Assembly: GCA_014607495.2 (NCBI GenBank)
Contig: CP053160.1
Coordinates: 9,052,001 to 9,116,000 of the forward strand
Reading direction: 5' to 3'
DNA length: 64,000 bases
Origin: Carposina sasakii
Lineage: Eukaryota > Arthropoda > Insecta > Lepidoptera > Carposinidae
This document shows positions 46,443-57,029 of the stretch, in pieces (the stretch's first letter is position 1; every line of letters begins with the position of its first letter). The position numbers and the translations under genes were made by a program. The notes beneath the pieces were generated by a model. That model did no database searches. It was given only the letters and a program-made list of their open reading frames with translations, and was not told the origin of the DNA.

Positions 46443-46899
46443 TTAGAAACACATGTCTTCCATTTGGGTCCCTTGCTTGGGGTATGCATGCGACTATTAA
46501 TTGTGTCTGTGGTATGCTGTTTGTTGCGTGTAAATGTATTTGTTATTTATAAATTTTGTTATGTATTTTATATGCTTTCTTTCCTATATTTGTATGCGAA
46601 AATGGCGGAGCACAGAGAAGCTAAATCTATTATTGTAATACCATTTTATACCTGTGTATCAACAAACAAATCAATTTGAATTAACTTATTTAGGAAGCAA
46701 GGAAATACGCTATAATATAGCTTATTTACATAAAACGATCTATCCGACTAAATCACCCAGATTATACCTATATGAGTACACCTGGACTTTTAGTGCTGTG
46801 GCCGCACATTTAATAGAATTTTCTAGTAATCTCATTACGGCCCAGTATTTAGCTCAATCACGCCATGGCCTTAGGTATACTAGGAGCTCACCAGGTATA

Positions 46900-47128
46900 A
46901 CAATTATAAGAAGGGTTGGAAGGGAAAAACCTCGCCGGACCTTTACAGATCAAATTGTAAAATTTAGAGAAATTTTTCATAAAGTACCCTAACCGATTCG
47001 ACGTGCATGAAGAATATCATGAAAGTAGATGAAGCGAAAGAGGTGTGTCAGGATCGTAGCAAATTGAGATCCGTGATCTCTGCCTACCCCTCCGGAAAAT
47101 GAGGCGTGATTTTTATGTATTTATGTAT
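46900..47128 (+). pseudogene. RTE-type LINE ORF end and 3' tail
   Basis: The plus strand reads RRVGREKPRRTFTDQIVKF in the frame of 46654-46992, then in a shifted frame MKNIMKVDEAKEVCQDRSK and ISAYPSGK with a stop, followed by GGCGTGAT and an ATGTATTTATGTAT tail. The order GRxRRTFxDQI, DEAKxVCxDRSK, SAYPSGK is that of the carboxyl end of a lepidopteran RTE-like reverse transcriptase protein. One frameshift and a premature end show it is dead. Another LINE tail is inserted directly after it. Confidence 0.8.
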
Positions 47129-47243
47129 CACCAACCCGCCTGCCCAGCGTGGTGACTAAGGGCAAAACCCCCCTGTGGCAGTAGCCTTGTGGCGTGCCCT
47201 GGGGGAGGCCTACGTCCAGCAGTGGACTGCAATAGGCTGAAGA
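47129..47243 (+). mobile_element. QQWTAIG-type LINE 3' end
   Basis: Begins at CACCAACCCGCCTGCCCAGC and ends with codons reading WRALGEAYVQQWTAIG and a stop, then a GAAGAAGACG tail. It abuts the ATGTAT tail of the preceding LINE remnant, so it inserted at that tail. Confidence 0.85.
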
Positions 47244-47249
47244 AGACGT

Positions 47250-49320
47250 ATGTATGCATAGCAATATTATGTCATATACATGTTGAAATGCCGCCAAAAA
47301 AGATTTTCCCTCTGAAACTTATTCGAGCAGCTTATTTATCGTTACTCCAAATACAGCCCTGCAGTTTATGTAATTTATACGGCATACATCCATAAAATCC
47401 AGCTTAAGATTGTACATCTATGTTATAAACGACATCCGTTTCCTGCACACATACATCTCTATACATCAAGCCATCTTATCGATCCCGTGAGATATAGAGA
47501 TATACAATGTATAGAACAAACATATATATATACATACTACACGTCTGAACAACAACGTGGCAGCGAAAAATGACTGGTATCACGCCAGCACATGATCTAA
47601 TTCGCAATGACAAGGCGTGACCTATAAAATGGAGCTGGGATTAATTCGCAACAGGGCCGTATTTAGCTCTGCCAAATTATTGCACATTTTTATGGAAAAA
47701 ATATCAAAGGTTTTTTCTACTTACATTTTTCAATTAATTGGATACAAAACTTAACGAAACTAGACGTACAAATTGTAGCTTCAAAACATTTAGAAATAAT
47801 GAAAAATAACTTTCTATTTTCTTTGGAAAATCAAAATAGAAGATAAAATTTTCCGATAAGACTTCTTTAGTCCTTTTATATTTTCTTATTTAATAATATT
47901 CCTAAGAAGCGAGACCAAGTTTTCTATCAGCGAAGTCTTATAGACTTAACTTTTATTTTCTTAAGTCGACTTCTCAGTTTTTTTGCAAGGGAATTTTCAC
48001 TTAACAGGACGAACGAACGTGAAAAAAGCAATTAAAAATTCAAAACAACTGAGTAATAAACAATCTTAGAATTCTTGTAGCTACGTGTTTAAAACTCCCT
48101 AAATTTGTTCGTTTAAGTTTAATCCGTAATTTAAACATGTCAGACTGAACTTCGTTATTGCCTCCGGGTGATTGTGTTTTATCTTTGCTTGTAGCTGAGG
48201 GCCGCGGGGAATGTGTTCAGTGTGTAATCCTTCCTGATGGTAGAATCATGGTATAACAATAATATTACAACTTCTTCGCACTCCAGAGGAAGTGTCGATA
48301 CGCTCACAGCAGTCAGGTCTTACTCACAGATTACGGCAGGTACGAACTTGACACTCGCAATCGTCACACGAGTAAAATCTATATGACGTACTTGTAAAAT
48401 AAAATTAACATGGATGGATAAAGTAAACAACTCAGATCTGAGCTAAACAATGTACGAGTATAATTCAAGTATTCCATTCATTTCATATTAGACAATGTGA
48501 CAATTACGTTACGTTACGTTACGAACCGTCTAAAAGTTCGAGTTAATGTGATGAGTTAATATTATTATACCTATTGTATTATAGGACTATCGATATTAAT
48601 CTTATGATAACCAGAGAGTTAGTTCTAGGCTCCAATATTTGAACACATAAATAAACACACTTACTTGTTTTCTTATACCGACTATGGCAAATCCTTTCGT
48701 AGCAAATGTAATTTAAGGTTATGTACGATTTGTTATCTTGCTTTAGAACATAGATGAGGAGGAAGCTCTGGGAATCCTCTCTTAAGATAAAGAAAGGGAT
48801 CCTTTTGTTTATTTCCATCATACCATGAAATGGCAACCAATCACTTAATTGTTAAAACATCCTAGATACGACCCTGTACATGTGTAATAAATAGTATTAT
48901 TACCTACTCAGTAAGGATTAACCCAAACGTAGGGATTACGTTGTTAAAATCGTATAATAAGTACCTAGTCTCCTAATAGCTTAGTAGCATCGCATCGAAA
49001 AAAAAATCGATAGATGAAGGTGAATTATCATGATTTTGACTTGTTTTGGCCCTCTTAATTTGTGATTGACAGACACTTTTATTCTTGCACCATTTCAAGT
49101 CGCATTTAAGCACGAAGTTAAACTTTTTGAAGGAAAAAATTACATGTCCTAATAAACCTCAATATATCCTATAGGGTATACCTAGTCTCTTGTTAAAACA
49201 AAAGCTTGCTGTTTCTTTATTGATCATGTTTGATGCTCCCTTTAAAACTTGATCAATGTAGAGACAGCATCACCTTTTCTTCAGATAGGATATCTGACCA
49301 TTGAAAAAATCGGCTTTTAA
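47250..49320. other. no feature seen
   Basis: AT-rich. A CGTTACGTTACGTTACG microsatellite lies at 48513-48530. TATCGATA occurs at 48588. The 85-codon minus frame at 48579-48836 has no motif. Confidence 0.3.
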
Positions 49321-49339
49321 GATACATTATCACATACCA

Positions 49340-49543
49340 CCCCATGCCTGCCCGTGGGTATCGTACGAGGCGATTGAGGGTTTCCGGGAGGTGGGCAGCA
49401 GTACCTCCCGTATTGACAACATAGTCCAAAATACAAACTGTGGTCACCAACCCGCCTGCCGAGCGTGGTGACTATGGGCAAATACCCCCCATGGCAGTCT
49501 TGGCAGTCCAGCAGTGGACTGCAATAGGCTGATGATGATGATA
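49340..49543 (+). mobile_element. QQWTAIG-type LINE 3' end
   Basis: From CATGCCTGCCCGTGGGTATC through CCGCCTGCCGAGCGTGG to CAGCAGTGGACTGCAATAGG and a GATGATGATGAT tail. The flanks TTATCACATACC and ATATCACAATACC suggest a target-site duplication with one indel. About 35 bp between TGGCAGTC and CAGCAGTGG is deleted, so the GEAYV codons are missing. Confidence 0.8.
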
Positions 49544-50145
49544 ATATCACAATACCATTGTTGCGTCCCAAAGCTGAAGTAGCGCACATCGAATAGCACC
49601 ATAGACTAAATTGGCCACTTGAATAGCGGATTTTCGTCGAGATATCACCGACCAGTTCCCCTGCGACTAATTGGACAGATTACCAATAGGTATTGTACCT
49701 ACCTACACCACCCAGACGGGCCTGCGGGTGGTTAGTCGGATTAATTAGTATAACAGACTAAAGAGAACTGCCCACGGCTGTCGATAGGTAGATAGAAGCT
49801 TTGTAGGAACTCGCTTGAGGAATTTCTTTGAAAGCTTGTACCTACGCAATTTAGGATATTTCCCTTTTAAGGCTCGGAGTTATTACAAAACTGCGTCTAA
49901 ATTAGAAAATGAAAAAGTTTATTTGGTTAAAACATATGGTTAACAATCGAAAAAGGTTGGGGCTTCCAATTAAGCAAGATTTTTGCTTGTGTCAGGAAAC
50001 TCCGCCCTGCCATTATATGAGAAGGTATAACCGTAATAGAACATAGTTTGCTTAAAACTACTTACTTTAAGGCATACTACATTTAGGTATTTACATATAG
50101 TTAGGTACTGTTTAAAAATTAAATTTGTCAACAAAATTACATGGA

Positions 50146-50282
50146 ATCATCATCTTTCTGTCCTTATTCCATTATAAAAGGGGTCGGCTCAATATGGTTT
50201 CTTTCGAAACTCATATTGCCAAAGATTTGGCGTTTGTTTTACGGCCGGCTGCCTGCCTGACGCCACCCCTTCTCGGGTATAG
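50146..50282 (+). repeat. probable dispersed repeat with GGGGTCGGCTC block
   Basis: AAAAGGGGTCGGCTCAATAT and TTTACGGCCGGCTGCCTGCC then TGACGCCACCCC are blocks I recall from an abundant insect retrotransposon-derived repeat, but no second copy is here. AACAAAATTA with ATGGAAT occurs on both sides (50133 and 50296), which could be its duplication. Confidence 0.4.
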
Positions 50283-50343
50283 CTAAGTTAGCTAACAAAA
50301 TTAAATGGAATATCTGTCAAAATTAGACAATACTGGAACTTAT

Positions 50344-50468
50344 GATCATCATCAGCCTATTGCAGTCCACTGCTGGACGTAGGCCTCCCCCAGGGCACGC
50401 CACAAGACTGCCATGGGGGGTATTTGCCCATAGTCACCACGCTGGCCCGGCGGGTTGGTGACCGAACT
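50344..50468 (-). mobile_element. QQWTAIG-type LINE 3' end, short
   Basis: About 125 bp on the minus strand, starting GATCATCATCAGCCTATTGC on the plus strand and ending GCGGGTTGGTGACC. GAACTTAT at 50336-50343 and 50469-50476 is an 8-bp target-site duplication. The closing codons GEAYVQQWTAIG are intact. Confidence 0.85.
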
Positions 50469-50748
50469 GAACTTATACAATGTTCAAATTATTTTGCAAA
50501 TAACATGCTGCGAAAAGCAGTTCATTAGGTACGCCGATTATTTTCAATATAGTCTACAATTCTACATTGTCAAGATCCCGGAAGAGGGTATAAGACCGAA
50601 TAATTAATTAAGTTTAACAAAAGAAATGTTCATCATAGATATCCTGATCTAAATTAAGGAATTAGTGTTAAGTTTATTTATATTTTAATATGTGTGCACA
50701 TATGATATTCCTTTTATATATTATAAAATTTTCTTTGTACTTAATGGA

Positions 50749-50850
50749 TTGCTGGAAGAAATCTCTTTTAGAGATAAGCTCGCCTTAGTACTATTTCTTT
50801 TACAAGTTACTGTGTATGATAAAAATTTATGTGTACAATAAAGAATACTA
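50749..50850 (+). mobile_element. LINE 3' end with AATAAAG signal, copy 2
   Basis: GATTGCTGGAAGAAATCTCT, AGAGATAAGCTCGCC and TGTACAATAAAGAATAC match 17212-17308. Confidence 0.7.
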
Positions 50851-51156
50851 AGAATTAGCGCATAAGGGAACTCCCCTTATATTAATTTCCTACGTGACCT
50901 ATATGTGCACTCTCCAAGCTTTAGCGAGCTTACCGTGGGAATCCGCCTTAATTATACAGATCTATCGGCCTATCTACAGAAAGGGCCTAGTCTGATTAAT
51001 TAGTGTAACACGTCGGTGCGTCCGTCCGTCACGTCGGTCGAAGTGCGTCACACGTCCGAGGTAAAGACTATCGTACACTATCTCTACTAATGAATGTCTT
51101 CTTGCATATTTAGGAACATCTTTGGTCTTACTAAAAGGGTTTTTTACGTCCTTATA

Positions 51157-51509
51157 CAGAGTGATTTTTGGTCGTCAACGTTTCCGAAAACTACGGAATC
51201 TCCCCATCATCACGATCATTTTTCTCCATGGAAGCATACCTGGGAAGTCTCTGGTTTCCAAAATATTAGGGTTCAAAGTTGAGTAAATAGACTGCGTTTT
51301 TCTGCATTAATGCACATTGACGCGTGTAAAAAGATTTTATCGCGAAAAATAATTAATGAAGAAACTAGCATTAACACTGGACACTATCAATTTCGCCCAA
51401 TCAAGTAATTAACTTTTTTTAAATTAACATCGTTTCCCAGCATTTTATTTGGCATAAACTTACTTTATTTGATGTATAGAGTAAAAGGTGGTCACGTAAA
51501 AACATCCTG
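51157..51509 (+). mobile_element. MITE family B, copy 5
   Basis: 353 bp with TA on both sides. Starts CAGAGTGATTTTTGGTCG and ends AAACATCCTG. Several small deletions relative to 977-1349. The 62-codon frame at 51094-51282 enters it. Confidence 0.85.
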
Positions 51510-51514
51510 TATAG

Positions 51515-53340
51515 TATAGATGTATAATATTATATTTAGTTAATATTAGGACTATCGATATTTATACAACTCCGTGCAAGATAAATCTTAGCAAAATAGA
51601 TATAAGTAGCCATGTAGTGCTACTTTCAAACTTTTTACTTATTTATTTCTTTTTTCTTCTCCCTTTTTCAAAAACACTTACTGTAAGTGCTCGCAAAGTC
51701 CTTCAAAGTTAAATTAGGCCAGTGTAAGTGATATTATTAACACAGATTACTTAAAAGATCTAATACTTAGACGTACCTATTACCTAAATGAAAGACACGT
51801 AAGATACTTGATTAAATTCATAATTATCTGGAGCAGAAGTTAATAGATTGTAAACTTACGAGTACTAAGATTGTATTTAATAATAATTGCCACATAGATA
51901 AAAAAAAAGTAAAATACATCAAATAGGCACAAAACTACAAAAATTTTATATTTTTTATTTTCCCTTATCGTCTATAGGAACGTTAAGTAGTACCAATACT
52001 TTTCATACTACGGTTAACTTTAAAGAGACTGTGCTATACCTGTGGAAATAACATTACATTCACACCGCGGTAACCACAGATTACCTGTGGCGGTATCAGA
52101 GGAAAAAAAACTTTTTTAAAATTCTAGTGCCACCAGCAGTGTGAAATAACCTTAGCAAATACGCACAAAAGGTATACCTCACACAATATGAGCTTTGACG
52201 CCTCAATAATACTCTTCAAATTCGTTTGCGGGTACAAATGCGAAACACACAATAGTATACCTAACGTTAGCTACTGTACACACAAAGTTTTACGTAGCTT
52301 TACGTAATGTACCTTAGGTCATGGTTGTATGAACTAAATTCGCTCGCAAACTGTACGGGGGGAACATGGGGTAGTGGTGGCTTGCTTCCTTTGACCTTCA
52401 GGTGAACCTTTTGCGATGGTGATAAGGTTGGAAATTAGGCTGGCAACGTGCAAGGGGTGGTAGGGTAGTTCCCACCCCTGATATCCACCTCCTGCGTGTA
52501 TTGGAGTGGCGGGGTGGTAACAACTTTTTTTGGATACGTCCTTTTAATTTTAGGTGTGTTTTTTTCGTTTTGATTTTGATGTGCTCGTAATTTGGAGTGA
52601 CAACTTTAATCTTCGCTGAATTTGAAACGAATTGATGGAGGTAGAGTCGTGTAGGGATCAATTTGTTTCATAAATTTTGTTAAAAGTTTTTAATGGCCAG
52701 TTAATATCATTAGGGAGTTAGGGAGAAAACTGTATACTTAGTTATTTTAAAGCAAGATTATTTTCGTATTTTAGTAGAAGCGAGATTCGATGAGTGGAGA
52801 GTGTAAAGCGACTCGTCCCGCTTTTATAGTGGAAAAAATACTGCTTTAAAAGTTCAAAGTAACCCCTCAGTATAAAGCATACAAATTATTATACATATAA
52901 GTATCCTTAGTCTTATCACGACATCCTATACAGGAAGTATTCCGAAGTAAAATATCATTCGCCCAATGTTCTGGAAAGCTCTCTATTTAGCAAAGTCAAA
53001 CACGAAATCGAGAAGTGGGGCATCTAGTAAATGCGCAAAATATCGCCAGCTGCCATAGGTAGGTGAGTCATATTTTATACGCATCAGAAATTTAACATAC
53101 TTAGGTACCTCCAAACGAATACCTACATTCACTAGGTAGGTATTCCATTCCAGCCTCCTAAAAGTCAATAAAATATAACCAGCCCCGTTCTCTAACTCCC
53201 AAATACATACGAGTACATATTACACTCCTCTGCACATACACTACACACCCATCTTAAAATGACATAGGAATAGAGTACTGGAACCAATTTAGTATACATG
53301 TAAACGAGGATGACTGTACGTCAGACGTCTAGCATTTATG
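51515..53340. other. mostly featureless; small motif cluster
   Basis: At 52065-52105 the sequence ACCGCGGTAACCACAGATTA continues into CCTGTGGCGGTATC, with three RUNX-type cores (CCTGTGG at 52039, AACCACAG, CCTGTGG) inside 60 bp. GC-richer sequence lies at 52350-52520. No gene or shared repeat; the 87-codon minus frame at 52398-52661 has no domain. Confidence 0.25.
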
Positions 53341-53357
53341 TCGATGTTAAAATATCC

Positions 53358-53412
53358 TTCCCCCATCCCCTACCCCCTTTTCCCTTTTCCCTTTTCCCCC
53401 CCTCCGTCCTCC
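53358..53412 (+). repeat. polypyrimidine tract
   Basis: Over 50 bases are almost only C and T, with the unit CCCTTTT repeated three times (CCCCCTTTTCCCTTTTCCCT). It can form a triplex in supercoiled DNA; no splice site or gene is linked to it. Confidence 0.8.
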
Positions 53413-53634
53413 TAAAACTTTTTGCTCTGGAAAAGATTCGGACCTTTTTTCGGGCGTAATTCAGGCTCCAGGAAAAAGTGGGTGAGTAGGATTTAGTTGT
53501 AATGAACGGAAAAAAATTATGAGAATATTTTTACTTAGCTGCGTAATAAATATTCCCATCTACTTAAATGGTACTTACTTAAACCCCACATTAATAATTA
53601 AATAGTTCAGTTTAAGAGTCCCCATGTATTTACG

Positions 53635-53654
53635 GGTATAGGTATACCTATACC
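53635..53654. repeat. 20-bp perfect palindrome
   Basis: GGTATAGGTATACCTATACC is its own reverse complement, made of the TAGGTA-type oligomer. Confidence 0.85.
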
Positions 53655-54117
53655 TATTTCTTGTCCTATCGATTCTTGTAGGTAGGTATCTATTGATACT
53701 AGATTTCTAGTAGCCCCAAAGAAAGATTTAATAAGCACCTAACTATGTAACGAATATTTAAATATTTGCTAAAATACTTTTTTTGTCCGATTCGATACTT
53801 CAGAATATTTTAGTAATTCGCTAAAATACTAGAGACTTATAAAAAAAAATTGCCAAATAAACTTATACACCTAGGCCCATGTTGCTACGTTGGTTTTGTT
53901 CCTTTTGGTAAAGACAACTCGAGCTATTTTTGTGTAATGGCTCATAATTAAATATTCTAGTCGAGGCGGTAACATAGTCCTCCAAGGCCGAAATCATCAT
54001 AATAATTACCATAATTAGTGTATGTATGGTACTATACAATTTCACGGTACATACCTACCTAGGTAACTGTAAGATTACGTCACATCATTTACACAGTCGC
54101 CAAGGACTGGTTTTAAT

Positions 54118-54172
54118 GGGCTATGTTCATAGAATTTCGGTTATATCTTAATCTTCTGTTACAGCCTGTGTA
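54118..54172. mobile_element. decayed half of MITE family A
   Basis: GGGCTATGTTCATAGAATTT, CGGTTATATCTTAATC and CTGTTACAGCCTGTGTA resemble the right half of the family-A element (GGGCTATTTACATAGC, CGCTTAAC, GTTACACCCTGTA). The left arm is absent. Confidence 0.45.
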
Positions 54173-54691
54173 ACGAGACTCGGTTTCTTATTCTTAGGTT
54201 TATTTCTTTTTCATAATATTTCTGTGTATTTACATAATTATCCGTTCTGTTACACCGTGTTTAACGAACGAGACTGTTAGGTTTAGGTACCTACTTACTC
54301 GTAGTTCGGAGTGGTGGTCATTGAGGGGGTCTAGTCTATCTATATTCAGTACTGTAGTGGACTATTTCTCATCGCTGAAATGATAAGTTTAACTTTCCTA
54401 CAACATACATAACTAGGTACTTAGTTGTTTGCTCCTATTAAAATAATCACATTAACCTAGTACTTAGGTAGCTAGGTAAACTAAAAAGTAAGATAATATA
54501 CTGTTACAACCTCTACTTAAACAGAAGTTTACATTGTTTGAAATTTGCGCACTTAATTATGTACTAAAGTGGTACCACTTATCTTCTTTACAGAACTTTT
54601 ATGTGCTCACTCACAACAATATGTAGGTACCTACTCTATCTTAAAAGCTTACCTTACCCACACCAGGTTGCTATGTTTAATTTATATGGCA

Positions 54692-54901
54692 TACTAGTGG
54701 ACGCCCGCGGCTCCGTCCGCGTGGACTGCAGTAAAAACAAAATGTCGAAATTATCCGGGATAAAAAGTAGCCTATATGTTAAGTGGGACCTGTCACAATA
54801 TATTCCTGAAAACTGCATCGAAATCGGTCCAGTTGTTTCTTAGATTAGCGTGCACAAACATCGATCCGTTACAATTTTATGATATACAAATATAGATTTT
54901 A
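54692..54901 (+). mobile_element. CCGCG-core LINE/SINE tail, good copy
   Basis: Starts ACTAGTGGACGCCCGCGGCT then CCGTCCGCGTGG, continues ATTATCCGGGATAAAAAGTA, TGTCACAATATATTCC and AACATCGATCCGTTAC, and ends at ATATAGATT. The copy at 63621-63797 is nearly identical in reverse. The 80-codon frame at 54601-54843 is an artefact of it. Confidence 0.85.
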
Positions 54902-54931
54902 ACAACATGATTACTCGTATGGTTTGTTATG

Positions 54932-54996
54932 GTATGATCCGTGATGTTTGCCTACCCCTCCGGGAAAGTGGCGAGATTGTATGTAAGTATGTATGT
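54932..54996 (+). mobile_element. RTE-type LINE 3' tail fragment
   Basis: TGATCCGTGATGTTTGCCTA then CCCCTCCGGGAAAG and a TATGTAAGTATGTATG tail match the tail at 47060-47128. Only 65 bp remains. Confidence 0.65.
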
Positions 54997-55011
54997 TTTG
55001 TCCTTATGCGG

Positions 55012-55075
55012 AGCTTCACTAGAATACCTCAGATGTATCTCCATGTATGCTATGATTCAGTCTGATTAAAAAAGA
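55012..55075 (-). repeat. dispersed repeat family D, fragment
   Basis: GCGGAGCTTCACTAGAATAC, CTCAGATGTATCTCC and a diverged GATTCAGTC correspond to the end of the copy at 42652. Confidence 0.5.
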
Positions 55076-55182
55076 GGAACGTGCTGCTCTTTCTCTGACC
55101 AAAAGGGAGAAGGTCAGGTAAAGAGTACCTACCTAGAATTTCGTGAATACGCACTTCCGCTTTGAAACTAAGTTATCCTGTA

Positions 55183-55587
55183 TCCTGTTCTTTCGTTGCC
55201 TCCCTTAACGAAGGGTATGTACTGTATAGGTACATCAAATAAAGTAAGTTTATGCCAAAAAAAAATCTAGGAGAAGACGTATCTTTTTTTTTTAATTATT
55301 ACTTGATCGGGCGAAATTTATAGTATCCAGTGTTTGTTCTAGTTTTTTCATAGACAGATATTAATTATTTTTCGTGAAAAAATCTTGCTACGTGCGACTA
55401 TTATATTCTTTATTGTACACAGAAAAAAAACGTACAATAATGTACAAAGGCGAGCTTATTGTGATTATAAATGACTAATATCATGGAAACCAGACACTTC
55501 CCAGGTATGCTTCTATGGAGGAAAATGATCGTGATGATGAGGAGATTCCGTAATTTTCGGGAACGTTGACGACCAAAAATCACTCTG
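55183..55587 (-). mobile_element. MITE family B, copy 6, with nested insertion
   Basis: About 405 bp. The left terminus is rearranged to TCCTGTTCTTTCGTTGCC; the right end is CACTCTG followed by TA. Inside, 55399-55466 is a foreign stretch that matches a LINE 3' end in reverse, which explains the extra length. Confidence 0.8.
55399..55466 (-). mobile_element. LINE 3' end with AATAAAG signal, copy 3
   Basis: TATATTCTTTATTGTACAC and AGGCGAGCTTATTGTG are complements of the tail at 50749-50850. It sits inside a family-B MITE, so it is younger than that MITE. Confidence 0.7.
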
Positions 55588-55659
55588 TATGTTCGGAAAT
55601 GAGCGTGATTTTTAGAATATATTTATATGTAGGTAGATATGTGTATCATACTGCGTAAC

Positions 55660-55850
55660 TCCATTTCGGCAAAATCTATAGAGGGAACATTCGATCCAGT
55701 GACTGTCACAAACGTAAGTCTGCCAAGTCCGGGACGTAGATTCGAGCGGAGGCGCTGACCCCTCGGGGTCGGGGGCAATTGTCCCAATTGTCATGAGACC
55801 CAGTGCGAATTGCAATACGTAGAACCGCTTCCGATATAGCAAGGTTAATT
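55660..55850. other. moderately GC-rich stretch
   Basis: GAGCGGAGGCGCTGACCCCT, CGGGGTCGGGGGC and two AATTGTC blocks (GCAATTGTCCCAATTGTC). The 76-codon minus frame has no motif. Could be a TE fragment. Confidence 0.2.
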
Positions 55851-56114
55851 GTACATATGTATTGTATATTGGTGATCTGGATTTTAGACTACGAAACTAA
55901 AAATATTATAAAGGAATTTCTATAATTCTACTACAAAAACGACGTAAATCTACTTATTACTGGTTATAATTAAATAGACACATTAGGAGGCTTTAATTTT
56001 TCTTTGTAAATTTTGTATTTTATCGCTGAAATGGCTAATTCAGTATGTGGTAGATGTAGAGCTCTCTTCGTAGAAATGAAAAAAATATATTAGAATGGTG
56101 AGCCACCAAAAAAA

Positions 56115-56580
56115 ATGGTCAAGAGGGGTATAGAAAACAACGAAAATTCACAATATGTTTCTTCATTGGACGAGGATCTAGGAAACAAGGCCAGAAATAA
56201 TTACTTGTCCCACGGTTATTGTTGGGCCATTAAAAAACGTAATGAGTGTGGTTTATACACCATCGAAGAGGAGAACTTCCGAACAAAACCAGCGAACTGT
56301 TGTAAATTTGGTAGAGAACATCTTTTCCCTATGGAGCCATATTACATACGAAAAACAAAGACGGCCTCTTTGTCTATTAAGAAAATGCACCATAGTTGAA
56401 GAAAAAGTCACCCCACCAGAAATAGTATAAAAATTTTTTTGTACCAATTATAGCTTTTCTACAAAGAAAGATATGTTTGACGTGCTCCTACAAGAAGGCA
56501 ACAATGGAAGAACACTTAAAATAAAGAAAGAGTATGATGACTTGGCTGGAAGGATGCAACGCTGAAAAAAAGGACGAAGA
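56115..56580 (+). pseudogene. possible decayed coding segment
   Basis: Two plus-strand frames overlap: one reads RGIENNENSQYVSSLDEDLG and further to GYCWAIKKRNECGLYTIEEE, the other QRTVVNLVENIFSLWSHITY and then EKQRRPLCLLRK. Downstream, AAGGCAACAATGGAAGAACA reads as a charged peptide. The composition is more protein-like than most frames here. I do not recognise a family. A frameshifted TE gene is the likeliest source. Confidence 0.25.
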
Positions 56581-56689
56581 AAGAGCCTAAAAGAGAAAAG
56601 TTTTTAGTCTTACTTTTGATCTTAGATAGATTCCTAGCGGCCTGGTGGGCCACATACAGCAGAAAATTATGTGTCTATGTCTGTTTTCA

Positions 56690-57025
56690 TACGCTCTGCC
56701 TAACAATGCTTATTGTTTTATCACACAACTCATTTCTTTGGTCTACCACTTCCTTTATATCCATCCATATTCATGCCGCTATATAAAATATGCCTTCCAT
56801 GGCTTTATATGCCCGCCGGCGGTTACTTCGACTTGTCTGTATCGGCGCAACTTTCAGACTTCCTCTTATATACTCATTTCTTATTTTATCCATTTTGTAA
56901 CTCCACACATCCATCTCAACACCACCCCTGATTTTCATTCTTCCTGCCCGATCCATATAAGACGACAGGGTATCGTACACCTTACTTTAGCTTTAAGGCA
57001 TCCGATCGCACGTACTCCCGTGACC
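56690..57025 (-). pseudogene. RTE-type LINE reverse transcriptase C-terminus, decayed
   Basis: The minus strand reads, in order and across frame changes, YPVVLYGSG, then WMCGVT in one frame, MDKIRNEYIRGSLKVAPIQ in the next, and MNMDGYKGSGRPKK with a stop. These match the fixed order at the end of the reverse transcriptase protein of RTE-type elements in insects. A one-base loss separates the V-T and K-M-D codons, several segments are missing between APIQ and MNMD, and stops follow. The 132-codon plus frame at 56645-57043 over the same bases is a shadow. Confidence 0.88.
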
Positions 57026-57029
57026 TGTC

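Noticed and set aside
48588..51560. TATCGATA boxes (DRE-like) at 48588 and 51550 sharing AGGACTATCGATATT
   Set aside because: Eight-base AT-rich palindromes are expected a few times by chance in this window, and the surroundings are not alike.
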